64,000 bases of DNA from Isoetes taiwanensis (lineage: Eukaryota; Streptophyta; Lycopodiopsida; Isoetales; Isoetaceae): assembly GCA_021234155.1 (NCBI GenBank), contig JAJEKV010000027.1, positions 10,430,716 through 10,494,715 of the forward strand, written 5' to 3'. Position 1 is the stretch's first letter. Each line of letters opens with the position of its first letter. Below are positions 33,601-45,535 of this stretch, in pieces. The notes under the pieces are model-generated. The model searched no databases. It saw nothing but the letters and a program-made list of their open reading frames with translations, and had not been told where the DNA came from. Both the position numbers and the translations under genes were made by a program.

Positions 33601-34400
33601 AAGACTGCAGCCCCTTCCATCATAATCCCGTGGCAGAGGCAAACTAAGCATTTGGATGATTGTTCAACCCTCATACTAAAATAGCAGAGGTTTCATGCAT
33701 GCATATCATGTGTATTGCTCTGCTGTCAGAAAAGTTTTACATCCAAGTGGCATTTATAATCCAGTGAAAAGCACCAGCCATTCTAATAGAAGAAATCAAA
33801 ACAGATAGAAATTTGCAACAAATTGATGACCTGTTAACAGGAAGATATTGCTGGAAAAGAGTGATTAATCTTATGAAGCAACCTACAGCATTTTCGTGAT
33901 AATTTTGAGGTTCCACCCATAACAGATGTTTTTTCAAAGCGCGACAATTTGAAAGGAAGCTACTCCACTCATAAAAATACTTTTTCAAAGCCAAAGGTAG
34001 TTCAAAGATGAGGAAACTAATTAGCATCAGAAGAGACCCCAACCCCATTTTTATAAAACGTAAGCAAAATAAAGAAACTGGAGAAAGACTCACCTAGATA
34101 AATCCCAAGCAGTATCCAAACAATCTCGTCTATTTGAAACACGAAATTTGGCAAAGAATTCGTCCAAATTTCTTCCCACTTTGAAGGTTATCTGAAGCAC
34201 CAACATCAAGATAGCAGCATCCTGCATCGCAAAAGCATATAGTAAGTCTTTTACAAAGGCTACAAAAGTAGAAAACCATACTCTGATTAGGTATCATACG
34301 GATCGGATAATAGAACAAATCCTTGAATCCAACCCTAAGCCACCTGCACCCTTACTCAAGAAACGTGGTTTCCATGCCGTGCCAAGAACCCGCATTCTCA
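30606..34400. other. Non-coding stretch with short tandem duplications
   Basis: Three copies of a ~30-bp unit (CAAATCTCTTGTTCTGATACAG) at about 31070-31160, CCATCTCCAAAGCCA repeats at 31318-31390, and TTATGCATCCGTTACCAA repeats at 32483-32545. Several 100-codon frames lack any recognisable motif. Confidence 0.5.
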
Positions 34401-34404
34401 AATC

Positions 34405-34475
34405 ATAGGAAGGAAGGAAGGAAGGAAGGTACTTTTATCGTCCACGGAGACCAATCGGTCTATAGGGAAAGTCCC
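34405..34475 (-). mobile_element. LINE 3'-end fragment with GGAA tail
   Basis: Plus strand (GGAA)n followed by TACTTTTATCGTCCACGGAG and ACCAATCGGTCTAT. This is the same 3' end as the LINE at 14719, with a different simple-repeat tail. Confidence 0.65.
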
Positions 34476-34539
34476 ATGCCGATATTTAGAACTCCAAAAA
34501 TGTCTTCAGTCCATACTCAAACTTTGGAGCTTTGAATCC

Positions 34540-35112
34540 ATCAGCCACCTGCATGCATGCCTTCACCACCTGTAAGCATGGACGATCCTACCAAAAATAA
34601 TCCTGCAGCATGCTAAGATAAGGATCGATTCACCACCTGTAAGCATGGACGATCCTACCAAAAATAATAAGGAGTCCATCGAATCCTCCAAAGGAGGAAA
34701 ATACCTCAAAATATGAATATGAATTTTTCAAATCATAGGAAAAGCCACGCTCGATTTTTAGAATATCGAAAATATTTTCCGGCTGTTAAAAGCTTTAAAA
34801 CCTTAGAAAACCAACCTAAAAAAATAATCCAAAAAGTTTTCCACTTGCCGGAAAAACTGAATTTAAACAATAGGATATTTTGGATTGAAAATTTTGAGAA
34901 ATACTTAATTTTTTAGAGTAATATATCCAGGTTCATTATTTAAAACTTTAAGTTCTTCATACTAGTTGTTAATTGCAACTATTTCAACTGTAATACAAGA
35001 CGTAATAGTTCTAAAAAAATACAGGAAGTACTTAACGTATTGTACGTAAAGTACGTATTTTACGTATTTAATAAGTATTTTATAATTCCAAAAACGTATG
35101 TAAAGTACTTTT
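34540..35112. other. AT-rich spacer with a short direct repeat
   Basis: CACCACCTGTAAGCATGGAC followed by GATCCTACCAAAAATAAT occurs at about 34563 and 34631. No gene seen. Confidence 0.55.
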
Positions 35113-35114
35113 TA

Positions 35115-35665
35115 AATGACCAACACATAACTACCATTGACATTAATAAATATAACCATTGGAACCAACACATTTAAATTAAAATCCCCCTTAAACCCCC
35201 TTTGGTTTGGGTGCATATTCACACGGGGGGTGACTCCGGGCATCGAGAGCTGTCGGATTGGCATATTCGCCCCATATTCCTTAATCTACACCGTACGTAA
35301 AGTTCCTCATTTGTGGGGTATGCAAGTACAAGATTTGCTATACTGTATAACAAGATTCGCAAAATACTATAAGATTTCAACCGGAATACTATATGGTGTT
35401 GATTTAAATGCGTGCAAAATACAATTATGAGGGCTCTCGCCCCCCGTCACCCCCGCGGTGAATATGCACCCAAACCAAAGGGGGTTTAAGGGGATTTTAA
35501 TTTAAATGTGTTGGTTCCAATGGTTATATTTATTAATGTTCCCCTCGTCACCCCCGTGAATATGCACCCAAACCAAAGGGGTTTAAAGGGATTTTAATTT
35601 AAATGTGTTGGTTCCAATGGTTATATTTATTAATGTCAATGGTAGTTATGTGTTGGTTATTATAC
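35115..35665. mobile_element. Fold-back element with ~110-bp arms
   Basis: The left arm (about 35118-35230: AACACATAACTACCATTGAC ... GGTTTGGGTGCATATTCACA) is repeated inverted on the right, twice in tandem (about 35440-35540 and 35550-35660). A single arm occurs again at 39880-39985. The interior (35235-35435) has no motif I recognise. Probably a MITE or fold-back transposon. Confidence 0.8.
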
Positions 35666-35669
35666 TAAA

Positions 35670-36470
35670 AAAAATTTTTGGCCCTTCGGGCCATAAAAAA
35701 AAACAGACGTGAGAATATAACAGACATGTAGCAATATGTGTAGCAAAGATTATCTACAATTGGGCACCTTGTTTATGGAAAACTATTCAAATCTCCGAAT
35801 CAAATATACAATCTTAATTTATGAAAAAAAAGTAGAGAACATAGTTAATATAATAGGTTCTGTGACCTTACAAGGTGCTTTCACATGTGCATGCAATGTT
35901 TTCTGTCATTAAGCATGGCCAACCGGATTAGTATGGTCTTTGATGAAAATCATTACAAAAGCTGGCAGGAGTTGCACAATATGCATCGCTTCAACAGTGG
36001 CGAGCTCTGCCAAACTTCTTCCAAACTTCTTCCATCGCCTCTTCATCCTCTCCTTGCTGCATAAGAAGCTTCTCTTCTTCAAGGATCTATGAATTTCTCT
36101 GCTGGTCAACCAAGATGTTCTATCTATGCACCGTGTACCTTGAAGAAGACTCAGCAACTTCATTCGACCTACAACAAATTATGTAAGTGTTTAGCATGAT
36201 ATCTAGGCCATGGATTCCTGCCTTCTTGGCTACATAAATTTATAAGCGTCCTCTTCAAGGACCTCCTAACTGCTCATGATCATGAAAACATTTTAAGCTA
36301 ACTCTATGTGCTCATGGAAAGCAATCCGACAAGAGGACACAGTGCTCTTCTTGCTTTGCCATGAACTTGAAGACAACACTTCCACATGCTATTATCCGAG
36401 GTGCGTGTCAAGACAACAAGTATCCTAAGGATGAATTACCTCGTCTAGTGCTGTAATGGAGTGGCTGTTG
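35670..36470. other. Non-coding stretch, one unexplained minus-strand frame
   Basis: Minus frame 35909-36163 (84 residues, Arg/Lys-rich) reads sensibly (WLTSREIHRSLKKRSF) but I recognise no family. It could be an exon fragment. Confidence 0.35.
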
Positions 36471-36477
36471 TATTGAT

Positions 36478-36852
36478 TTGCATGGATTGTCGGAGGGAGA
36501 TTTTGAAACCTTTGTGTTGAGTTCTGGTCTAAGTGGTGGAACCGAGCTAAAAAATGATTTAGATCAGCTTAAGCAAGAAGACATTGTGCAGACCAATCAA
36601 TTGCAGAACGTTGAAGATTTTGTTCTTGTACAGGAAGAAACGCTTCTAAAGGTGCTTGCCAAAGGTCTTAATGCTTATTTGAGAATACATTATCCTTGGG
36701 AAGAGGCAGTTTATGCAGGCACTGGAGAGGCAAGCAAGCAGTTGGAGAGCTTTGCTGATTTCACAAAGTATTCAGATTATTCAGCTCATAGAGCCTTGCT
36801 TCCATTATCCCTAAATCAATTATTGGAAAAATGGCCAAAACGCAAACTTTGA
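36478..36852 (+). CDS. Unrecognised 124-residue reading frame
   Basis: Starts MHGLSEGDFETF and ends LNQLLEKWPKRKL. It has no low complexity, with ordinary amino-acid use and a soluble, partly helical look (V-Q-E-E-T-L-L-K-V-L-A-K-G-L). The surrounding DNA is AT-rich and non-coding, so this may be a captured exon. No motif tells me its function. Confidence 0.4.
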   Translation: MHGLSEGDFETFVLSSGLSGGTELKNDLDQLKQEDIVQTNQLQNVEDFVLVQEETLLKVLAKGLNAYLRIHYPWEEAVYAGTGEASKQLESFADFTKYSDYSAHRALLPLSLNQLLEKWPKRKL

Positions 36853-36859
36853 ACTCTGT

Positions 36860-39363
36860 ATTCTTTGACAACATCCATCGTGGAAAGAGTTAAGAGAATC
36901 AGAGAAAACATGCTTCAACCATTCTTTGTATATTTAGGAAGGTATGAATAATGTGAAGAGGGTAAAACAACAGAGGCCTACAGCGTCTACAGCAGATCCA
37001 ATCAGATCCAATGCATGACTGCAGGTCTGTTACTACGTTTTTAAAAGATAGGCCATTCTTGGAGGATGAATGATTGCTCTGAGAAGAAACCATGTACCTT
37101 CTTACACTGCCGAATTGGAAGCTTCAGGCCACTGCATAAGAGCATTACTACAACCATGGAAAATCGCTTCGCCGTCCAATCCCTCCATGGTTACGCCATT
37201 GCGAAATTGCCCGCAGAGCGGCCGGGAAAAATCGCCGCCATCCAATCCCTCCATGGTTCCGCGCCATTGCGAAATTGCCACAGAGCGCATCGAAGAACAG
37301 CAGACGATTTGGGAGGGCACGATTTACCCTAATCATTTTAGGAGAACCCTAAAGTAAAAGCTCTCGAGCCTTGCATGCCATGTTAGAAATTTTTTTTTTT
37401 TGAAGGGGATAAACCATTGTCTAAGTGCCATAAAAAATAATGAAAGCGTATGCGCACTCTAGATGTACGCATTAGTACATCAATTGAAATACACCACAAA
37501 ATCATAGCAAAACCTTAGTGAAAAGCGTACAAAAATACAAAGGAAACCCCCTGTTATTATGCTACATATTGGTATTAATATGTTTACGTTAAGTACGTAT
37601 AATACCCGTACCGTACTAAATGTACCTGACAACACTGGTTGGCCTCAAAAATTTTCATATGAATTTGACATTATTTGCGCGTGGATCATTTATTAGCGAT
37701 TGAGTCGAATGCCCACGTAATTGATATCATTTCTTGTTACTGAAATTCTGCTCTTGGTTTGCTATTAGACGTTATTCATCTAGCTTTGCCACATTGCCTT
37801 CTAAATTTGATTTTTAGATATGATTTATGTTGCCCTCTAAGTTGCTTTTTGGGCTTTTGTGGGGGATGGGTAGGTGGAACTTGTGTGACGTAAGTAAGAA
37901 GAAAGCTTTATTGTGAACCTAATTCCCTCATTTCATATTTGTTCCCATGTTTCGCTTAAACCCATTGTCATTAATTTTTGTGAGTCTAATCAAGACCTCA
38001 TTGCATGTGGTGAAGTGAGACACATCATAATGTATGCCTCAACCTTATAAAATTACTCACATGAAAAGAAAGAAAACAAACAAAATTATCGATGTTGGAT
38101 TGCACATCTTTTAGCCTTTGAAAATCCAAACTCCAAACGTGTTATTCGTTCGTTATGATTCTTCTATTGCCTCACCTAATCTTGGAATATGTTAAATGCT
38201 TGCAGAACATGCCTTGTGTTTCTGTTCCCTCTGTTATTTTATTAGTTGTGTTATTTGTTCGTTATGATTCTTCTATTGCCTCACCTAATCTTGGAATATG
38301 TTAAATGCTTGCAGAACATGCCTTGTGTTTCTGTTCCCTCTATGCACGCTCTAGGTGCTTGTGTTTTCTTGTTTAGTGACCATTAATGAAGGTCGTAGTT
38401 GAAGATATGTAGTTTTATCAACCTCATTTATGTTGCAAGCAACGAAAATGAATTAATGCTTATGTTCTCTTTTATTTTTCTCTTGCAGACTTCCTGCCTG
38501 AGAAAATGTTCGTTGATTTGTTTCACCATGATGAAGAATTCAGGTTATTCATATTGATTGTCATCCCTAGCACGGTTGCCTAGGGCAAACGGCTTGATGC
38601 CAAGATCAAAGAAAAGGCTATCCTTGCCTTTGTTAACACATTAGAATATTTTCTAATGATGTTACAATTTTCACAGTGTATTGATAACGATAAAAAGACA
38701 CTAGAGCAATACAAAGAAAAACATTATGATGAGTACGAGCCTATCAAACTAAAATCCCCAAACATAAAATGCTTTACACCAAAAAAAGCAAATAGCATCA
38801 CTAGAAAAAAAGAACCCTAGAGGTGAAAGATCTTGGTCTTTAGATTAGGCTTTAGAAGACCTGAGGCATTTTTTTGCCTACTTTTTGGACAAGTAGTATA
38901 GAAAAATTTCAAAGGAAAATGTTTCTGTGGCATAGTGCCTATCATGTCATTGCAGGATGTTCTTTCTGGCAACTATCATCCTCATAAATTGATTGCTACA
39001 TCGTTTTCAGTTAATACAAGTAGTAGTAGTACCATTAACATAATAGAGTTGCCAACTTTGGCTAATATAATTAGTAGAATTAAAATGCTGAAATCAAATT
39101 CGGCCATAGTGTTGCATGGCTATGTTTCAAGTTTGAATACTGCCTATTATATATAACAACATGTCTCCAACTTTGCCCATGAATTTCCATATTAGAATGA
39201 GGAAGCTCCGAAGATTATAATATAGTTCAGGACAAAGTTAGTTAGAACGAAAAGCTCCGAAGTTTATAATATATTACAAGTTAAGGTTATCTCATGATTA
39301 CAAAGTCAGTTAGTCTATGTCTAGCTTTTTCTTCTCTCAGATCATATACATGTACCAAATGTA
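36860..39363. other. Non-coding stretch with tandem duplications
   Basis: CCAATCCCTCCATGGTT plus GCGCCATTGCGAAATTGCC duplicate (37176-37280, ~62-bp period). A ~107-bp tandem duplication (about 38137-38340) includes TTCGTTATGATTCTTCTATT and CAGAACATGCCTTGTG in both units. No gene seen; whatever lies just left of 39364 belongs to the Helitron ending there. Confidence 0.55.
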
Positions 39364-39392
39364 TGCCCAGCAATGCTGGGCACTATTACTAG
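39364..39392 (+). mobile_element. Helitron 3' end, same family as 14470-19546
   Basis: GCCCAGCA-A-TGCTGGGC hairpin, then ACTATTA and CTAG, followed by T. The host sequence after it is the 12-cysteine gene at exactly the A/T of GGCAA/TGCTTG in copy A, so it inserted in that gene. The 5' end was not found. Confidence 0.85.
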
Positions 39393-39545
39393 TGCTTATA
39401 TAGACCCAAGGTTTCCATCTTGTTCTGAATTTTGCCAATCTTGCCATAAGTCAGGCAACGTTGCTATAGATGTTCAGATGGCCCTTGCCATTGGGGGCTA
39501 TGTAATTGTCAAAATCCTTGCGAGAAGATTAACTGCTTCTAGTGT
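39393..39545 (+). pseudogene. 12-cysteine peptide gene, copy D (3' half only)
   Basis: Opposite orientation to copies A-C. The frame reads IDPRFPSCSEFCQSCHKSG, then a small deletion shifts the frame so the remaining cysteines are lost; the DNA is still alignable through the old stop and about 330 bp of 3' flank (to about 39870). The 5' half is replaced by the Helitron end. Confidence 0.85.
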
Positions 39546-39879
39546 GGTTTGTAATCTCTGCTAGCATATATAGGCTAGTAACTATAACAAGAAATAAAAT
39601 AGTGCTAGACACAGCCCTCGCTGCATATATAGTTCCACCATCTTTTTATTACGTATTTGAAAATGTATTGGAAGTAGTAAATTTGCTTTTTAGCAGGTTC
39701 ACGAGGAGATTCAATGCTCTAACGTGGTTTTAAATCTTGACTATATCATTGTAATCATAATAACAAGAAATAAATTGATGCTAGAAATAGCTATGAATTC
39801 CTAGTGTTTATATTGTATAGTAATATGAATTTGCTCTTTCATTGATCTTGTCATGATCCAATTCTTGATGTAACAACTG

Positions 39880-39990
39880 ACATATAACTACCATTAACAT
39901 TAATTAACACAGACCATTGGATCCAACATATTAAAATTAAAATCCCCCAAACGCCCTTTGGTTTGGGTGCATATTCACACAGGGAGTTAT
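39880..39990. repeat. Single arm of the 35-kb fold-back element
   Basis: AACTACCATTAACATTAATT ... CCCTTTGGTTTGGGTGCATA matches the left arm at 35118-35230 with substitutions. Confidence 0.75.
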
Positions 39991-40007
39991 CCCTTTCCAA
40001 CGTCATT

Positions 40008-40970
40008 TCAAATGCTAGGGGGATTCAGCCATGGCAAGCACGAGAAGAGGGTACCTATATCCATATGATGCACCTTGTTGATATAGTGAAGATGGTGTTT
40101 CATGACAGAATGTTGAAGAGGCCAAAAACTTATCTCTTGTAAAAGAATAGCATAGGGCACCATAGTTTTGACTTCTAGGTTGTAAGTGAGAAAAGACTTT
40201 TGCACCCATTCCAAGCTTTCCCAAGCACTCGCACTAATGGCAGACCTTCATACTTCGAAACCATACAGTAAAACAAGCTCAACCAAAGCCGAAACAAGTG
40301 GGCTTTCCATGACCAATCATGACTCACTGCGCAAAGACAATTGTTTTGTGTTGCATAAGGTGCTCTCCAGCCAGCAGTCACATGCTTGGCAATACACTAT
40401 TCCCAAAGTGTGTTCTTACAGAACTCTATGCCAAGATACTTGTAGTTATCTATGACTTCAAATTTGTGGTTATCGTAGTGCAAAATTGGAACAGTATGCC
40501 GAGCAGATTGAACTACCAAGAGCTTGGCCTTTTGGAGATTAACACGTACGGACATGTTCTCAAAAAAATCTGTACAAGGCATGTAAATGTTGTTGCATAC
40601 TAGCAGTTCTATGTGCCATAAGCGAAACATCATCATCATACATAAGTTGTCTGATGATATGATGTGCTAAATGTGGCTTCCATCACCATGGTGATCAAGC
40701 CACTCTTCCAATTGATCAATGTACAAGCTAAAGAGTGTAGGAGATAGAGGGCAATCCTGTACTCCAGTATTGCTAGTGATTTGGGTACCTGATATTGGAA
40801 ACTTAGCAAAGACCCTTTCATAGAGCCAATAAACTACACTTTGAAGATCTTTTAAACAGCCAAGATTTGAATTTAATGGGGCAAGATCATCTTGTGTCCA
40901 TGTGGCAAAAAAATAATGCATGAAAGGTTACACAGGCAATATAGTCCGTCCAAAACTTTAATGCATGCAA
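40008..40970 (-). pseudogene. LINE reverse transcriptase remnant
   Basis: Minus-strand broken frames: 40667-40921 with CPLSPTLFSLYIDQLEEWLD, 40397-40639 with RVNLQKAKLLVV and YKYLGIEFCKNTLW, and 40175-40381 after that. The order is that of an RT C-terminal half, the same family as at 57565-61212. Neither the endonuclease nor a clear 3' end is present. The Y-A-D-D motif is not legible. Confidence 0.8.
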
Positions 40971-42303
40971 AAAGCCACGTCATACTTTAGGCAACATGGT
41001 GTGATATGAGAGGGATAACACCCTGGAACTCGGGTGATATATATGAGAGGCATAACACCCCGAGTTGTAGGGTGTTATCTGCCTTAACAACCTGGGCCCG
41101 AGAGTTTTATGGTGGTTTTGTAGTGAATTATGGTGGTTTTCATAACAACCTAGGCATTTATGGCCTTTTGTCATAATAAACTATGTGTTTATGCACTTTT
41201 TAATGTGTTATTGGTGGGTAACACCACCGCAGCCAACGGCGAAGATCTGATCTCAGCATTAAAACTTGAGGGCCAGGTTGTTAAGTTGGGTGCTTCTTTT
41301 ATCTACATGGCAAGCGAACACCAAAAAATCTGTGGGATTGGGCAGAAGTGTGATTTGGGCCTAAGGCAAGATCAACTTAATATTTTACAAGCAACCACCT
41401 CATCAAGGGAAATGAATTGCAAGACAAACGAAGTATTGTTTCCAAGGTCGAGGGAAATAAGGAATTAACACCATTGATTGAACAACCAACCCAAATGCCT
41501 AATAAACTTGATCTTACATTACCATAGCCTTCTATTGTGCTTTTTGCAAGTTTTGATACAAAGAAAATAGTTTTTAAAGCATAGCAAAAGCACAATGTGT
41601 CGCCGATACAAAATGTGTCTCCCACCTTTGTGCTTAGACCCTGATATAGAAATATTGTGTGTGTAGTGTGGTAGGCTACGAAAAATAACATTCCAGGTTG
41701 CCCATAAGGGCAAACCTATGACACGGTGGTTGACATAAATCGTATTGAATTGGATAATAATATTCTGGTTTGATTGAGATTTTGTTTATGGAAAGAGGAC
41801 TAGTTGTGATGTGAAACGTGAAGGGGGAGGGCATTCTTGCCAACCCCCTGACCTGCAAAATCGGAAAGCGCCGTTGAGGCACGACTAGATTCTGCAGGTC
41901 AAGGGGCTGGCAAGAATGCTCGACTCGACCCCTTCATGTTTTCACTACATCAAGGTAACTCAAGCTTCACGACCGGATCTACAGTTTTTTGGGGGCCACT
42001 TGCTATTCTCGATTACAATAAGAAACTGCCAGAAGGGATTCACATTTGTTGGGCATACATAACATGTGAGTTCAACTATAGGGAGTTTTTTCGACAATTT
42101 TACGTAGGCAGGGGTTTTTCCACCACTATTTGGGGTAAACTATATACGTTAGGGGTTAAAGTAACTTTCATAAGTCAGTATACCAGGGGTGTTTTTGGCC
42201 ACCCCTTGAACGCAGATGGCATATCACCTTTGTTATAAGTGAATCTTTCGGGGAATACCCAGTTACCTTGTCGTTCCACGCACCACAAAATAGTAACTGC
42301 GCT
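40971..42303. other. Non-coding stretch, no supported gene
   Basis: Has an inverted repeat around CCCTGACCTGCAAAATCG / TCTGCAGGTCAAGGGGCTGG (41844-41915) and several 60-100-codon frames without motifs. The frame 41160-41468 contains NGEDLISALKLEGQVVKLG, which looks protein-like, but I recognise no family. Confidence 0.45.
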
Positions 42304-42311
42304 AACTGGAT

Positions 42312-42772
42312 CAGGGATAGGTTCTGTACGTACGAAATCTAAATTCCTGACATATAAAGTTAAAAATACGTTTTTTTTTTTTTGAAAAAAACGTATTTCG
42401 CATACGCGAAAGTTTTTTCGCGTACGCGAAACAGTAAAAGCCGCGTACATGGAAAAAAAATAATAATAAAAAATAAAAAAATTTGGCGTTCGGTACGCGC
42501 TTATACTGTTTCGCGCTTTACACTGTTTCGCGTACGCGGTTTATAGGATTTCGTGTACGTGAAATTCAAATTTCAAAGTCGTACGCGGAAAAAAAAAAAG
42601 AAAAATCGGGTATGCGGTTTTTACTATTTCGAGCACGTGAAAAAACTTTCGCGTACGTGAATTAGATGTTTTCGTGTACACGAAAATCTTCCGACGCCGA
42701 AATTTTTTTTGCCGTATCATACAATTCATACGTGTTCCGTATAAAACGTACAGTGTATTGAACCTATCCCTG
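42312..42772. mobile_element. hAT-type non-autonomous transposon 2
   Basis: Terminal inverted repeat CAGGGATAGGTTC, complement GAACCTATCCCTG at the right end; 461 bp. Flanked by a perfect 8-bp duplication AACTGGAT (42304-42311 and 42773-42780). The interior holds many copies of the palindrome TTCGCGTACGCGAA and variants. Classic hAT terminus (CAGGG) and duplication length. No coding capacity. Confidence 0.94.
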
Positions 42773-43024
42773 AACTGGATAGTATCTGTAAGTAGCAAAC
42801 TAAGCTAAGCGATGGTTATATAACTCTTGATCCAGTAAGTAGCAACTAAGCTAACCAATGGTTATATAACTCTTGTCTTTCCAAGGGAACGCATAGTGCA
42901 TTAGCACTTTATATCTATCTATCTATATACAAGTGTTTGTACTATGTAGGGCTTATACGTGTTGAATGTGTCTATTCTGAGTATTTTAGACATATGAGCT
43001 AACCATGCAAAACATGCCAGTGTG

Positions 43025-43545
43025 AAAGATTCACCTAGATTCTCAAGATTCTACAAAGATTTCGTAGATTTTCAAAGATTATCTCGAAATTCCTCTAGAT
43101 TCCTCAAGATACTATCTAGGCTCTTCTAGTTTCCATTAGATTCTATGAAGATTCTCCAAGATTCTTTAAGATTCCATAAAGATTCCTTTAGATTCTCAAG
43201 GATTTTATAAAGATTCCCTTATATACCTTTAGATTCACAAAGATTATTCCAAGATACCCATAGATTCTCTAAGATTCTATGTAGATTCTTCTAGATTCTA
43301 TAAAGGCTTTCCCAGATTCTCCAAGATTCTTTCAAGATTCCCCTAGATTCTATGTAAATTGTCCTAGATTCCCTTAGATTCTATGAAGATTCCTCTAGAT
43401 TCTCCAAGATTCCATCAAGATTCCTTTAGATTCTCAAACATTTTATGAATATTCCCTTGAATTCCTCTAGATTTGCGAAGATCCACTCAAGATTCGCATA
43501 GATTCCCCAAGATCCTATACACAATCCTAGATTCTCTAATATACG
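43025..43545. repeat. AGATTC minisatellite
   Basis: About 500 bp of degenerate tandem units of 12-35 bp built on TAGATTCTCAAGATTC and CTATGAAGATTCC. Not coding. Confidence 0.9.
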
Positions 43546-43689
43546 AGTTTTTTGAACTCGTAAACATTAATATACCCCAAAGTCTTATGGATATTGCTGA
43601 AATTTTCATAGAATCCCGTAGATTGCCTGTAAGCCCTAACGTCATGAACCTATGAGGTTATCTCAGTCCTACGGTGCAAGAAGGAGCAA

Positions 43690-44511
43690 TGGTATTGATG
43701 TTTTCTTCTTATATAATAGTTATGACAATTTTTTTCTTTTAATCATATCTCCCATTGCCTTAAAGAAAATATTCAATGACATAGTAATCTAAGTGTGTTT
43801 ACAATATTTGACTTTTAAAACAGGTAAGTCACTTTTGAGGATAGTAACTGCGATGTCACATGAGAAATTCAAAATTTCCATTTTTGAATCTTTCAATTTC
43901 AAAACCACTTGATTTTTGCGATGTCATTGGGTATCAACGATAATATACACACAACACGTCGAGCATGAGTTGCAAAGAACGCAATTAAAAACTAAAAATC
44001 AAATGTATGCTCTAGTCCAATTAAAAGTTCTTTACAATAGCAAGATTACGACTTTGAGAAGTTTATACTTCCTCAACAACTTGATGATTTTTTTCTGTGT
44101 CTTTTTCCATTCAAGATATTATTTTGTCTGTGTTCCTATTGTAATTTACAATGTGCCTGTTATTGGGAGAGGGGGCGAAACGTTAAATAATGTGAAAGTA
44201 AGATAATTAAAGAATGCCACAAATTTAGAAGGCATCCGCCAGTGCTTTTACTGGTATTGATATGCCACAAATTTAGAAGGCATCCACCAGTGCTTTCACT
44301 GGTATTCACACAATCTCCAACTTTTCCAACATGGGCTCCACTTCAATTTTTGACCGGAAAACCTGACTATTTTTCAGATATTATCTTCTTTCTAAGTAGA
44401 GCAAAATAATGCACTTGTTTTTTTTTTCTTTTCTTTTCTTTGCTTTGAACAATGCATACGACTCACCATTGCTCGGTACCGTGAAAGACATTTGCTTTGG
44501 GAGATATCGAT
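43690..44511. other. Spacer with a 54-bp tandem duplication
   Basis: GCCACAAATTTAGAAGGCAT plus CCRCCAGTGCTTTYACTGGTATT is repeated at 44216-44312. Nothing else is recognised. Confidence 0.6.
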
Positions 44512-44516
44512 CAACT

Positions 44517-44781
44517 TGATAAAATCAAGATCAAGATCAACTAGAAATATCAATATTTCTAACTGAACACAAAACACTTAGAATAGGAATGATCAGGGAT
44601 GCGTGAACTCGGTGATCTTTCTCATTCAATATTTCAGTTTAAATACATGAGAACACCTTAAGTTTAGCCAAAACAACAGGAGCAGGTAATGCCTCCAATT
44701 GCTCCTAACCGAGCTCTCCATGATTCAAGCAAACTAAAATAGAAACTTGGCAACCATTAGGATAAACACTTAATTCCAACA
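44517..44781 (-). repeat. copia 3' LTR
   Basis: 265 bp. Lacks 18 bp (between two CAT trinucleotides) found in the other LTR; otherwise I see no difference. Confidence 0.95.
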
Positions 44782-44788
44782 CCCCTCC

Positions 44789-45535
44789 TTAAGTGTTTGT
44801 CTTCAAACCTGTCATAACCAGAAATTTTTGAAATTTGGTACCTCCCAAGGCTTTGGTTAATGCATCTGCTACCATTTCTTCTGTGGGACAATAAACCAGT
44901 TTAAGAACTCCTGTTCCCATGATGTCACGAACAAAATGATACTTGATGTCAATGTGCTTCATCTTCTTGTGCTCAGCAGGATCATAAGATATCTTGATAG
45001 CAGACTGATTATCAACCTGTATTTCCATGCCAATGTCCTTATGGATTCGTAATTCAATGGCTAATCTCTGTAACCAAATTGCCTCATTGCATCCATGAGC
45101 AATTGAATAAAATTCTGCTTCTGTTGTGGACTGAGCAATGCATTTTTGCTTAGTGCTGCTCCAGGATATTGAACCCCCTGCAAAGGTAAAGATATAACCT
45201 GAAATTGATCTTCTATCCTCATCTCCACCCCAGTCTGCATCCGTGTATCCAGTGATTTGGGTACTGCCAACTGCATCAAAGGAGATCCCAAGTCCTGTTG
45301 CTCCTGCAATGTACCTCAGACACCTTTTCAAGGAACAACAATGGCTATGTCTGGGGCTATTAGAGAATTGGCTGAGCTTGGAAAGAGCAAGTGACAGGTC
45401 TGGTCTTGTGGCTATTGCTGCAAAATTAAGAGTCCCCAGAATGTTCCTGTACTGGTCTCGAAAGTGGAGAAGATTAGCTGAACATGGTGCATCATCTGCA
45501 CCTAACTTGACTCCAAATTCAAGTGGTGTATTCAC
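44789..45535 (-). pseudogene. copia RNase H region
   Basis: 248 residues, open. GYTDADWGGDEDRRSISGY, STTEAEFYSIAHGCNEAIWL and VDNQSAIKI, then KHIDIKYHFVRD are the standard copia RNase H motifs (catalytic D, E, D visible). This is the best preserved part. It is separated from the RT frame by a frame break. Confidence 0.93.

Noticed and set aside
33737-34093. 118-codon minus frame with hydrophobic start
   Set aside because: AT-rich region, no motif, no paralog, no promoter signal; likely chance.
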